Of a DNA stretch of 64,000 nucleotides, positions 21,133 through 28,610 are shown in pieces. The position numbers were made by a program, and so were the translations under genes. The notes under the pieces are model-generated. The model was not told the origin of the DNA. It did not search any database and saw only the letters and a list, made by a program, of their open reading frames with translations. Every line of letters begins with the position of its first letter. The stretch's first letter is position 1. Source of the DNA: a virus; IMG/VR virus record IMGVR_UViG_3300043410_000565, positions 1 through 64,000 of that record; one strand, given 5' to 3'.

Positions 21133-21348
21133 ATGGTAGCTAAAAATGATATCACTGGAGATGCAATCCAGTCTAAAGGAAATTCTAGGGCATATCAAGA
21201 GAATCTCGAAAAGATTTTCGGTGATAAGTCTGAAGAGAAAGAAAGAAAAGCCAGAGAAAAGGCTGAGTATTTTGCTCGGTTAAATGCCGAGTATGAGGAT
21301 AGAGTTACTCGTAACAACGAGGAAACTCAACAAGTAATGAGTCGCTAG
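21133..21348 (+). CDS. small charged helical protein
   Basis: 71 residues, Glu/Lys/Arg-rich coiled-coil-like. The ribosome-binding site is unclear (GGAGAAGG is 17-19 nt upstream, in front of a short frame starting at 21123). Ends in TAG and overlaps tRNA-Trp by 10 nt. Confidence 0.5.
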   Translation: MVAKNDITGDAIQSKGNSRAYQENLEKIFGDKSEEKERKAREKAEYFARLNAEYEDRVTRNNEETQQVMSR

Positions 21349-21415
21349 TTCCAATTGGCAGAACGATGGTCTCCAAAACCATATGTTGGGGGTTCGAATC
21401 CCTCGCGGCTCGCCA
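21339..21415 (+). tRNA. tRNA-Trp(CCA)
   Basis: Acceptor GAGTCGC/GCGGCTC, anticodon loop CTCCAAA on ATGGT/ACCAT, discriminator G, CCA encoded. The 5' strand overlaps the preceding ORF. Confidence 0.92.
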
Positions 21416-21422
21416 AACAAAT

Positions 21423-21498
21423 GCGGGTATAGCTCAGCTGGTAGAGCACAACGTTGCCAACGTCGAGGTCGAGGGTTCGAATCCCTTTGCCCGCTCCA
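21423..21498 (+). tRNA. tRNA-Gly(GCC)
   Basis: Acceptor GCGGGTA/TGCCCGC, anticodon loop TTGCCAA on ACG/CGT, discriminator U, CCA encoded. Confidence 0.92.
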
Positions 21499-21528
21499 AC
21501 TTTTTAATGAGGTAATAAAGGTGTAATC

Positions 21529-22011
21529 ATGAAAAAACTAAACATTGACGAAGTAAAAGCGTTCATTCAGGCACAAAGTCCAGAGACAAAGATCTACATC
21601 GGGGGTGATTCTGAACGATTCCTAATCGGCAATGATTGGTATGCGGATTACACACTTGCCGTTGTTGTTCATATTGACGGTAAACATGGTGCTAAGGTAT
21701 TCGGTGAAGTTCAAAGAGAACGTGACTGGGACCAAAAGAAAAACAGACCACGTATGCGTCTAATGAACGAAGTTTACAAAATCGCAGAATTGTACCAAAA
21801 GCTGCACGACGTATTAGAAGACAGAGATGTTCAAATTCACTTGGACATTAACCCTGATGAAAAGTACGGTTCAAGCTGCGTGGTGCAAGAAGCTGTGGGT
21901 TATATCCGTGGTATGTGTAACGTGATCCCAATGGTTAAGCCAAAGGCATTCGCTGCATCTTACTGCGCTGATAGATTGAAACATATCATGAGCCATCAGA
22001 AGGCTGCGTGA
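21529..22011 (+). CDS. YkuK/DUF458-type RNase H-like protein
   Basis: 160 residues. IYIGGDSE near the start, VVVHIDG, MNEVYKIAELYQKL and IHLDINPDEKYGSS fit the DUF458 family, a predicted RNase H-fold nuclease. Acidic residues D27, D103 and D108 region could form the active site. Cellular role of the family is not established. Confidence 0.75.
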   Translation: MKKLNIDEVKAFIQAQSPETKIYIGGDSERFLIGNDWYADYTLAVVVHIDGKHGAKVFGEVQRERDWDQKKNRPRMRLMNEVYKIAELYQKLHDVLEDRDVQIHLDINPDEKYGSSCVVQEAVGYIRGMCNVIPMVKPKAFAASYCADRLKHIMSHQKAA

Positions 22012-22028
22012 TTGACTATATAATATAT

Positions 22029-22104
22029 GCTTCTATGGCAGAGTGGCTTATGCGACCGTCTCTAAAACGGGTGAAGGTGGGTTCAAATCCCACTAGGAGC
22101 ACCA
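22029..22104 (+). tRNA. tRNA-Sup(CTA), amber suppressor
   Basis: Exactly 76 nt with every arm in register: acceptor GCTTCTA/TAGGAGC, D-arm, anticodon stem ACCGT/ACGGG, loop CTCTAAA with U33 and anticodon C34-U35-A36, T-arm GTGGG/CCCAC, A73, CCA. This anticodon reads UAG. The amino acid it carries cannot be deduced. Confidence 0.82.
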
Positions 22105-22119
22105 AACTTTTGAAAGGAT

Positions 22120-22197
22120 ATGCAATGGAGAAATTCTCAGCATAGATTCGACCACCGTAAGGTTCTTTTGTTTTATATTATGTCTATCAAATTTTAA
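22120..22197 (+). CDS. possible 25-residue ORF
   Basis: MQWRNSQHRFDH... with GAAAGGA just upstream. An alternative ATG at 22125 gives six codons ending in TAG. Weak; may be only leader RNA. Confidence 0.25.
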   Translation: MQWRNSQHRFDHRKVLLFYIMSIKF

Positions 22198-22211
22198 CAA
22201 AGGAATCTATT

Positions 22212-22589
22212 ATGTGTATCGAACTAAAAATTAAATCTAAACATCTTGCTCTTGAGCCTTCTATTATTCGTTGTGAAGAAAGAAAACTCAAGAAGCGTAT
22301 GAAACATAACCGTGATGGCGAAACATCGTATTGGGAACTTGCTAGACAGCGAGATAACCTAATCCTTCATCGTCGTTGGAATGTGAGAAATGAATCTCGT
22401 GCCACTGAGTTGGCTCGTGCATATCTCGCTGGAAAACCTTATTCTCACGTTGAAAAGAAGCGTAAGGATGAGACAATGTTTCAGATGATGATCGTTCCTC
22501 GTATTGTTGCGATGGTTACCAAATATGGGACCAAAGAACAACGATCCGTTGATCGAAAAATTATTCAAGAATGGTCAAAAATCGCTTGA
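22212..22589 (+). CDS. basic hypothetical protein
   Basis: 125 residues, highly charged (RCEERKLKKRMKHNRDGE), helical. AAAGGAA upstream. No family recognised; may bind RNA. Confidence 0.65.
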   Translation: MCIELKIKSKHLALEPSIIRCEERKLKKRMKHNRDGETSYWELARQRDNLILHRRWNVRNESRATELARAYLAGKPYSHVEKKRKDETMFQMMIVPRIVAMVTKYGTKEQRSVDRKIIQEWSKIA

Positions 22590-22614
22590 CTTTAATTCAG
22601 GAATAAGGTATAAT
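22586..22614 (+). promoter_or_regulatory. promoter of a large structured RNA
   Basis: TTGACT (22586-22591), 17 bp beginning TTAATTC, TATAAT (22609-22614). The -35 box overlaps the previous stop codon. ATG at 22621 opens only a 13-residue frame. Confidence 0.9.
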
Positions 22615-22620
22615 TAATGT

Positions 22621-22900
22621 ATGAATTGGGATGAATACAGCATAGTAAACTACTATGACTAAAGAGTAGCCCACGCACAGGAGGAAACATCGTAAGGTGT
22701 CAATTTTGTGGGCTAGGTTGGAAAGACTATTGCATGCTCTTATGCCTCGTGAACCCTAGTAGGATTCAGATAGTTACACCCGAATGTGTACCAAGTTGCC
22801 GTAACTTGTACGGATATGCCAGTGAACTGGATGATTCTCGTGGGGTTTGCCGAAAGGGACACGATGGTTTAAGTAACTAAAATGATCAACCCGATCATCC
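22621..22900 (+). ncRNA. about 280-nt structured ncRNA, own promoter, upstream of the Ro-like gene
   Basis: Helices in order: CATAGTA/TACTATG, TAGCCCAC/GTGGGCTA enclosing a GTAA-capped hairpin, ACTAT/ATAGT enclosing GAACCCTA/TAGGATTC, TACAC/GTGTA, CAAGTT/AACTTG, CCAG-TGAA-CTGG, CGTG/CACG, GATC/GATC. No useful ORF. A separate promoter follows, so this is a stand-alone RNA unit. Not recognisable as RNase P, 6S or a group I intron. Confidence 0.62.
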
Positions 22901-22917
22901 CGTTGTTTAAATTTTAC

Positions 22918-22946
22918 TTGACTTTAATTCAGAAGTCAGGTATAAT
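22918..22946 (+). promoter_or_regulatory. promoter of the Ro-like gene
   Basis: TTGACT (22918-22923), 17 bp beginning TTAATTC, TATAAT (22941-22946). Confidence 0.9.
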
Positions 22947-22960
22947 TGATGTATTGAGTA

Positions 22961-23116
22961 AGGTTAGGTTCAGCAAACCTAAAACTAGGTGGCAAATCTC
23001 CTCGGAGACTGCTACCACTACGCTGGCACGTGGATCTTTGATCCACCCGAAAGGGTTTGTGCGCCAAGAGTTTCGATTTCTCTTGTAAATCAAAAAGTAG
23101 GAAACTAACCTGTTGT
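22961..23116 (+). ncRNA. bracket element H, leader of the Ro-like gene
   Basis: AGGTTAG (22961-22967) pairs with CTAACCT (23105-23111); CAGCAA inside, GTTGT after. Starts about 8 nt into the transcript. Inside: GGTGGCA/TGCTACC enclosing TCTCC/GGAGA; TGGCAC/GTG..CCA enclosing GTGGATC/GATCCAC and CCC-GAAA-GGG; then a hairpin AAGAG/CTCTT with a TTCGATT loop like a T-loop. A tRNA-like but not tRNA structure placed before the Ro-like ORF. Confidence 0.62.
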
Positions 23117-23155
23117 TTGACTTAGGCTTCGTTGCCTGTAATTGGAGATGTAAAT

Positions 23156-24592
23156 ATGAATACTTTTGTTTCAGCCGTTCAAAATCAAGAAGCACGCACT
23201 ACTAACGGCATGCGTGCCCGTAAGTCTACTGCCAATGCGTGCGTAGACCTTTTCTTCAAAATCGGAGCTTCACGTGGTAAAGACATTACCAAGGAATTCG
23301 TTGCAGCTTATGTTGAGAACCGTGAGATCGCTCTGCGTATCGCACAATGGGTTCGTGACGTTCGTGGTGGCGCAGGTGAACGTGAAATCTTCCGTCAAAT
23401 CCTAAAGTACCTAGACAAGCACCACCCAACTGATGCAGCTTTGCTGTTGATGAAAGTACCAGAAATTGGTCGTTGGGATGACATCTTTGTTGTAGAAAAC
23501 AAAGAGAACAAGTATAAGGCATTCGCCATGCTTGGTGACGCACTACGTGCTAAGAACGGCTTGGCTGCTAAGTGGACTCCTCGTAAGGGTGACTTGGCTG
23601 TTGAGATCCGTCAATTCTTCGGCATGTCGCCAAAGTTTTATCGTAAGTCCTTGGTTGAATTGACTAAGGTTGTTGAAACTGACATGTGTGCAAAGAACTG
23701 GGACTCGATTAACTTCAGCCATGTTCCATCTCTGGCTCACTCTCGTTACAAGAAGGCATTCTTCCGTAACACTCAAGAGTATGCCAAGTATGTTGCTGAA
23801 CTGACTAAGGATCCTAAGGATCGTACAGTTCAAGTCAAAATCAATGCAGGTGCGGTTTATCCATACGATGTGTTGAAGGGTGTTATCGGTTCTTACAACA
23901 AGAACTATAACGCAACTGAACTAGGTGCATTGCAAGCCCAATGGGATGCTATGGAAAACTTTGTTGGTGATGCTAACGTATTGCCACTGGTTGACGTATC
24001 AGGCTCAATGTCTTGCCGTGCTGGTGGCGCGAAGTCTACTTCTGCCACTACTTGTATGGATGTTGCAGTTTCTCTTGGTCTGTATATCGCAGACAAGAAC
24101 AAGGGTAAGTTCAAGGATACATTCCTAACTTTCTCTTCTTCTCCAGAGTTGCTGCACCTGAAGGGTAACATCGTTCAGAAGTGCCAACAAATGGTGCGTT
24201 CTAACTGGGGTATGTCTACTGACTTGGTTCGTGCCATGGATAAGATCCTGAGCGTTGCTAAGCAAGGTGGTGTACCACAAGAAGAAATGCCAGAAATGTT
24301 GTTGATCATGTCTGACATGCAATTCAACCAATGCGCTCGTTTCGACGACTCCGCAATGCAAATGATGGCACGTAAGTTTGAAGCAGCAGGATACGAACTG
24401 CCAAAGATCGTGTTCTGGAACCTAAACGCTGCGGACAATGTCCCAGTGAAGTACGATGCTTCGAACGTGGCATTGATCTCTGGTTTCAGTCCACAGATCA
24501 TGGTATCTGTTCTGGGTGGTGATACTGAAAAGTTCACCCCAGAAGCTATCATGATGAAAGCAATCGGTGTAGACCGATATGCTCTAGCCTAA
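23156..24592 (+). CDS. TROVE/Ro60-like RNA-binding protein with vWA domain
   Basis: 478 residues. The N-terminal two thirds are helical (ALRIAQWVRDVRGGAGEREIFRQIL, LLMKVPEIGRWDD) as in TROVE/DUF2828 HEAT-like rings; the C-terminus has LVDVSGSMS (MIDAS DxSxS) and LLIMSDMQF of a vWA domain. Bacterial Ro60 (Rsr) binds Y RNAs and misfolded RNAs and works with nucleases and RNA-repair proteins. Structured RNAs lie directly before and after this gene, as with bacterial rsr-Y RNA loci. GGAGAT precedes the ATG at 23156; a TTG at 23132 is less likely. Confidence 0.8.
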   Translation: MNTFVSAVQNQEARTTNGMRARKSTANACVDLFFKIGASRGKDITKEFVAAYVENREIALRIAQWVRDVRGGAGEREIFRQILKYLDKHHPTDAALLLMKVPEIGRWDDIFVVENKENKYKAFAMLGDALRAKNGLAAKWTPRKGDLAVEIRQFFGMSPKFYRKSLVELTKVVETDMCAKNWDSINFSHVPSLAHSRYKKAFFRNTQEYAKYVAELTKDPKDRTVQVKINAGAVYPYDVLKGVIGSYNKNYNATELGALQAQWDAMENFVGDANVLPLVDVSGSMSCRAGGAKSTSATTCMDVAVSLGLYIADKNKGKFKDTFLTFSSSPELLHLKGNIVQKCQQMVRSNWGMSTDLVRAMDKILSVAKQGGVPQEEMPEMLLIMSDMQFNQCARFDDSAMQMMARKFEAAGYELPKIVFWNLNAADNVPVKYDASNVALISGFSPQIMVSVLGGDTEKFTPEAIMMKAIGVDRYALA

Positions 24593-24805
24593 TACCCTAG
24601 TCGCTTGGGGACGGGAAGCGTTGACTGGTGCGCTTAATCACCAGTCACCATAATGAAGTATATTCAACACGGAGTAAGGGTTCTGCAGAACAACTGCTTT
24701 GTGTGCCGCATGGTGACCAGCACCCAAGGTCGAAAAGTAGGGTATCCGTCTAGTATGTGCACAGGAAAAACGGAAACGCACGAATGTATTTCATTATGGT
24801 ATTAT
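24593..24805 (+). ncRNA. candidate Y RNA-like ncRNA after the Ro-like gene
   Basis: A perfect 8-bp hairpin GACTGGTG/CACCAGTC (24623-24646), then an 18-bp helix with wobbles, 24648-24665 with 24782-24799, enclosing about 115 nt that hold GTTCTGCAGAAC and GGTG..CACC folds. TACCCTA (24593) can pair with TAGGGTA (24738). A long terminal stem with a complex internal module next to a Ro gene is what Y RNAs look like. Sequence identity to known Y RNAs cannot be checked here. Confidence 0.5.
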
Positions 24806-24882
24806 GCGGGATTGGTGTTCAATGGTTAGCATGTGAGTCTTCCAAACTTGAGGTACGAGTTCGAATCTCGTATCCCGCTCCA
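24806..24882 (+). tRNA. tRNA-Gly(TCC)
   Basis: Acceptor GCGGGAT/ATCCCGC perfect, anticodon loop CTTCCAA, T-arm ACGAG/CTCGT, discriminator U, CCA encoded. Last tRNA of the island. Confidence 0.92.
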
Positions 24883-24918
24883 TAACTTTGACTTTGTTTT
24901 TATTTAAAAGGTGATTTG

Positions 24919-26025
24919 ATGTCTTATTTCATTCGTAATGGTAACAACTTCCGTATCGCTGCTGAAGAAGCACTCGATATTCAAACGGTTCTCCCCGTTG
25001 GAAACTACACTGTCAAATTCAATGACATGGGTGGCTTTTTCTTTCTAGAAATGGTTGACCAATTTAAACAAGTCCAGAAACTGTACGGTGATACAACTAA
25101 GAATGCATCACGCATTATCCGTACATACTTAGACCGAGACGTTTCAACTGGTGTAATGCTCACTGGTGAAAAAGGCTCTGGTAAATCTCTGCTAGCAAAA
25201 ACTCTTTCAATCGAGGCTGCGTTGCTAGACATTCCAACCATCATCATTAACGATCCATGGGTTGGTGACAACTTCAATAAATTCCTACAAGATATCGAAC
25301 AACCTTGCGTCATTCTGTTTGACGAATTCGAGAAGGTTTACGATAACGAACACCAAGAGAAAGCATTGACTTTGCTTGATGGTGTATTCCCTTCACGCAA
25401 GCTGTTTGTTATCACTTGTAATGACAAGTGGCGTGTCAACGAACATATGCGTAACCGTCCTGGTCGTATCTACTACATGTTGGACTTCAAGGGTCTTGAC
25501 CCAGTGTTCATCCAAGAATACTGCGAGGATGCTTTGGAATCTAAACAATACATCGACAAGATCGTTGAGATCTCTGCGTTGTTCGAGCAATTCAACTTCG
25601 ACATGCTGAAGGCATTGGTTGAAGAAATGAATCGTTACGGTGAATCTCCACAAGACGCATTGAAGATGCTGAACGCAAAACCAGAGTTTAACAACAACGG
25701 TAAGTTCGAGTGCCAGTTGATTGTCAACGGTGAGCCTGTCAAGGATCAAAACGTGCGCACTGAATGGCACGGCAATCCTCTGTCTGGTACTATCGGCTTT
25801 GACTTCTACTCAAAGAACAACTATGGCTTCGGTGGTCAAACTAGCGAAGACTTCGCTCCAATCACTGCTGATGAAGATGGCGAGTTCTGGAATGAGATCT
25901 ACTTCAACCCCAACCACATCGTGAAGGTTGACGCTCAGGCTGGTAAGTTTACATACCAGAAGGATCATGTGTTCTGTGTCTTGACTCGCAAGAAAGAACA
26001 AGGCTACAACTACTTGGCATTCTAA
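24919..26025 (+). CDS. AAA+ ATPase
   Basis: About 368 residues. Walker A LTGEKGSGKSLLAKT near 80, Walker B CVILFDEFEK, sensor-like LFVITCND and an Arg-rich NRPGRIYY. AAAAGG precedes the ATG at 24919. Located directly after the vWA Ro-like gene; AAA+/vWA pairs (as MoxR-vWA) remodel complexes together, which is possible here but not shown. The C-terminal 120 residues look like a separate domain. Confidence 0.85.
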   Translation: MSYFIRNGNNFRIAAEEALDIQTVLPVGNYTVKFNDMGGFFFLEMVDQFKQVQKLYGDTTKNASRIIRTYLDRDVSTGVMLTGEKGSGKSLLAKTLSIEAALLDIPTIIINDPWVGDNFNKFLQDIEQPCVILFDEFEKVYDNEHQEKALTLLDGVFPSRKLFVITCNDKWRVNEHMRNRPGRIYYMLDFKGLDPVFIQEYCEDALESKQYIDKIVEISALFEQFNFDMLKALVEEMNRYGESPQDALKMLNAKPEFNNNGKFECQLIVNGEPVKDQNVRTEWHGNPLSGTIGFDFYSKNNYGFGGQTSEDFAPITADEDGEFWNEIYFNPNHIVKVDAQAGKFTYQKDHVFCVLTRKKEQGYNYLAF

Positions 26026-26034
26026 GGAGATAGT

Positions 26035-26478
26035 ATGGACTTAGCATTATTGGTATATGGTATCTCTTTGCTTCACGGCATTGGAACCTTCGTTGTTATG
26101 TGTATGCTCGCAAGCGGTGCGCTTGCTTTTGTATTCTTCCTTTGGCGAGTGTCCGAGTGTGATGAAAAGAGTTATTACTCAGACAAAGAAAACAAACTGC
26201 GTGTTGAAAATGGAACCATGTGCGAGAAATGGATCAGACGTGGGCTTGTAAGTCTATTCTGTTTTGGTTTGTTCCTTGTGTTCATTCCTACTGAAAAGAC
26301 TGCATATACTATGGTTGGTGCTTATGCTGCACAAAAGGTAGCAGAGAACGATAAGGTTCAGAAGATGTCTGGCAAGGTATTAACTATCATCGAACAAAAG
26401 CTGGATGGCTACATTGAAGACGGTATCAAAGAAGCTGAAGACAAGGTTGAACGTGCAACGAAAAACAAATCGCGATGA
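26035..26478 (+). CDS. membrane protein with cytoplasmic helical tail
   Basis: 147 residues, two hydrophobic segments (about 3-40 and 66-85), then a Lys/Glu-rich helix. AAGGAGA upstream. Function unknown. Confidence 0.7.
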   Translation: MDLALLVYGISLLHGIGTFVVMCMLASGALAFVFFLWRVSECDEKSYYSDKENKLRVENGTMCEKWIRRGLVSLFCFGLFLVFIPTEKTAYTMVGAYAAQKVAENDKVQKMSGKVLTIIEQKLDGYIEDGIKEAEDKVERATKNKSR

Positions 26479-26953
26479 TTACTTTGTAATCCATTCGACT
26501 ATGCCCTCTGGCTTTGAATGTAAAATTCCAGCCAGAGGTTATAATCTGAAGTCATGGCTTGCGTTTGAGGATAAATTGAACGCTACATACTATTATGAGC
26601 AAACTACCAAGGCTGTTTATGAGCACTTGGTGTTTGGCGATCCAAATGCTGTTATAGATACGGAGGATGATGATGAGCCAAGAGCAAGTAAAGGTAAAGC
26701 ACTCAAAGAGACTGCAACAAAAAGAAAACCACGTAAAGAAGCAAGCGAAGATTCTGAAGGAGTATCAAAATCCAAGCGACCTGCCAAACCGACAGTTAAA
26801 AGAGCCACATCGACTAGCAAAGCGAAAGGCAATGAATTGCGGAAACCCGCAGTGCCTAATGTGCGGAAACCCAAGAAAGACGTTCAAGGAACTAACAATT
26901 CAAGAACAAAGGCAGCACCAAGAACTCGAAATACAAAGAGCAAGACACAGTAA
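26453..26953 (+). CDS. hypothetical protein with basic tail, overlaps next gene
   Basis: 166 residues from a GTG at 26453 (AAGG upstream, inside the previous gene). N-terminal 70 residues look globular (PSGFECKIPARGYNLKSWLAFEDKLNATYYYEQ); the rest is a Lys/Ser/Pro-rich histone-like tail. The tail is out of frame with, and fully covered by, the next ORF. The start is uncertain. Confidence 0.5.
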   Translation: MQRKTNRDDYFVIHSTMPSGFECKIPARGYNLKSWLAFEDKLNATYYYEQTTKAVYEHLVFGDPNAVIDTEDDDEPRASKGKALKETATKRKPRKEASEDSEGVSKSKRPAKPTVKRATSTSKAKGNELRKPAVPNVRKPKKDVQGTNNSRTKAAPRTRNTKSKTQ

Positions 26954-27005
26954 TGGTACTGTGGTTGATGAGATTGAAGTATATTTACAAGTGAGGAACG
27001 GGTAA
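26673..27005 (+). CDS. zinc-knuckle phage protein
   Basis: 110 residues, Gln/Lys-rich helix, then MNCGNPQCLMCGNPRKTFKELTIQE. The C-GNP-C-CGNPR pattern followed by LT-QE is frequent in small T4-type early proteins. GGAGG sits 6 bases before this ATG (others at 26667 and 26670). Confidence 0.68.
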   Translation: MSQEQVKVKHSKRLQQKENHVKKQAKILKEYQNPSDLPNRQLKEPHRLAKRKAMNCGNPQCLMCGNPRKTFKELTIQEQRQHQELEIQRARHSNGTVVDEIEVYLQVRNG

Positions 27006-27178
27006 TGAGTATGGAACAATGGAAAGCCGATCGGCTTATGAAGAAAGCAAAGAAGGGTGCACGCAAGGCACTTGAAAAGCAAGGGCATCACCGTAAGACT
27101 GCTGCTAAGTTGGTCAATGCTGCGTTGAAACGAATCCACACCCAGCAAGAGGAACAGAATGATTCACCTAACAATTGA
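27005..27178 (+). CDS. small basic hypothetical protein
   Basis: 57 residues, Lys/Arg/Gln-rich helix. TAATG overlap with the previous gene and 20-nt overlap with the next. Confidence 0.6.
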   Translation: MSMEQWKADRLMKKAKKGARKALEKQGHHRKTAAKLVNAALKRIHTQQEEQNDSPNN

Positions 27179-27338
27179 GAGTAATACACCTGTTGCTATT
27201 AATCCACAACAAGTATTGTTTGTTAAAGAAGCACCAACATCAGGGTGTGTAATCGTATTCGATAATGAAACACGATTACATGTAAGAAATAGTTATCTTG
27301 ATGTGGTTGGACAGATCGCTGCAACCAATAACACATGA
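27159..27338 (+). CDS. small beta-rich hypothetical protein
   Basis: 59 residues, MIHLTIESNTPVAINPQQVLF..., resembling one small beta barrel with a hydrophobic core. Overlaps both neighbours; AAGAGGA before the ATG. Confidence 0.6.
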   Translation: MIHLTIESNTPVAINPQQVLFVKEAPTSGCVIVFDNETRLHVRNSYLDVVGQIAATNNT

Positions 27339-27697
27339 GATATTATTCATACATCGATTCAGAAGATGATATCGAAATCACCAAACTCGTCTACTCGGAG
27401 AAAGAAATCCTAGACGAGTTTTGGTTACATTGGTCTAACGAAATGAAGGGTAATGGCTTTGGTCATATGATTAACCCTCAATCGTGTGTTGATGATTGGT
27501 GTACTATGCATTGGGCTCAACGTGAAGATGTTTATAAGTTTAAGAACGGGTTTGATGGCAAAGATTTTATTATCAATGAGTTTAACTTTCAAGACCCATC
27601 ATTTAACCTAGCAACTGTCATCTGTTTAAATGATAGTTCAGTGGTGATTGATAGATATGTTAATTTGAGTTTAGAAATGGAGAGAGCTGATGTTTAA
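27335..27697 (+). CDS. conserved early protein with DDWC-HWA motif
   Basis: 120 residues. EILDEFWLHWSNEM and CVDDWCTMHWAQ also occur, in shorter form, in the protein at 29399 (ILTSYYAYW, CIDDWCIVHWA), so the two are paralogues. Family common in phage early regions; function unknown. Confidence 0.68.
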   Translation: MRYYSYIDSEDDIEITKLVYSEKEILDEFWLHWSNEMKGNGFGHMINPQSCVDDWCTMHWAQREDVYKFKNGFDGKDFIINEFNFQDPSFNLATVICLNDSSVVIDRYVNLSLEMERADV

Positions 27698-28040
27698 TTT
27701 GTTCAAAGTAAAGAAGTTAGAAGCACAGGTTGAGTCATTGAAGGCTGACTTGAAGCGAGCACGTGAAGAAGCAAGCGCAAAGGTTATGGATGATTGCCAT
27801 GCTTGTGATTTTGTTATTGATTGGAAAAACCTAAATGCGTTCTCTGTTGAGCGTCATGGTGGTCCAAAGACAGCATACACAATTATTGGTTACTATGCTG
27901 GCACAGGTGAACAAAAGCAAGTTGAAGAATGGAAGTTCTTCTGCTCACAAGAACAACATAATAAATTAGCACAGGAATTTAGAGATGGAATTGCCAAAAA
28001 AGCTGATATTGCCTTGCGGGAATACAGCACTTCTACATGA
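27690..28040 (+). CDS. coiled-coil hypothetical protein
   Basis: 116 residues; N-terminal coiled coil (KLEAQVESLKADLKRAREEA) and a C-terminal domain of mixed composition. Overlaps neighbours by 8 and 56 nt. Confidence 0.65.
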   Translation: MFNLFKVKKLEAQVESLKADLKRAREEASAKVMDDCHACDFVIDWKNLNAFSVERHGGPKTAYTIIGYYAGTGEQKQVEEWKFFCSQEQHNKLAQEFRDGIAKKADIALREYSTST

Positions 28041-28188
28041 ACTAGAGAATCAATATTACTGTAATTATTGCCACTTTGTAGTTGGCTCAAGTGAAGAACC
28101 ATCGGAGTGTAAACGCAAACGCGAAGAAGCCGAACCTATTAAAAACGATTATTGGATGAATATAAATGACGAACCAGAACAGCACTGA
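27985..28188 (+). CDS. small zinc-finger-like protein
   Basis: 67 residues. CGN, YYCNYCH and a later C give a possible zinc site. Large overlap with the preceding gene, typical of this tightly packed stretch. Confidence 0.55.
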   Translation: MELPKKLILPCGNTALLHELENQYYCNYCHFVVGSSEEPSECKRKREEAEPIKNDYWMNINDEPEQH

Positions 28189-28429
28189 AATTAAAAGCAC
28201 ATTGACTGATGAGCAAATCGTTGCCATTGCCCAGATGATTGATCAATTGATCCTAGATGTGGGTAAACAATATGCTCCATCGGGTATTGAGTTCGCTGCA
28301 ATTGCTCTTGGTCGTTTAATGGTATTCACCAAACACGTTGATTGTTTTAATACATTCCAAGATATGATGACAGAAATTGTAAACATGAGAGAACCAGAGC
28401 CTCTCATCAAACCACAAGATGTCCAGTAA
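28166..28429 (+). CDS. helical hypothetical protein
   Basis: 87 residues, LTDEQIVAIAQMIDQLILDVGKQ..., hydrophobic helices. Overlaps both neighbours. Function unknown. Confidence 0.62.
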   Translation: MTNQNSTEIKSTLTDEQIVAIAQMIDQLILDVGKQYAPSGIEFAAIALGRLMVFTKHVDCFNTFQDMMTEIVNMREPEPLIKPQDVQ

Positions 28430-28610
28430 ATATAAATGCTTCTGTTATAACTGTAACAAGAACGAACGAAACGAATATGGTTTTCCAGTCGTACTGACTA
28501 GGATGATCGTATGTCCAACTTGTGGTAACAAACGTTGTCCGCATTCTACCGATCACAAGTTGGCATGTACTCAATCAAATGAGCCAGGACAACCAGGAAG
28601 TAGATATTAA
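28419..28610 (+). CDS. zinc-ribbon protein
   Basis: 63 residues with CFCYNCNKNE and CPTCGNKRCPH, two Cys pairs suited to a zinc ribbon. Stop overlaps the next ATG. Confidence 0.65.
   Translation: MSSKYKCFCYNCNKNERNEYGFPVVLTRMIVCPTCGNKRCPHSTDHKLACTQSNEPGQPGSRY

Noticed and set aside
22667-22715. RNase P RNA
   Set aside because: GAGGAAA-like string is present but the surrounding P4 and GACAGAA-type conserved regions are not found.
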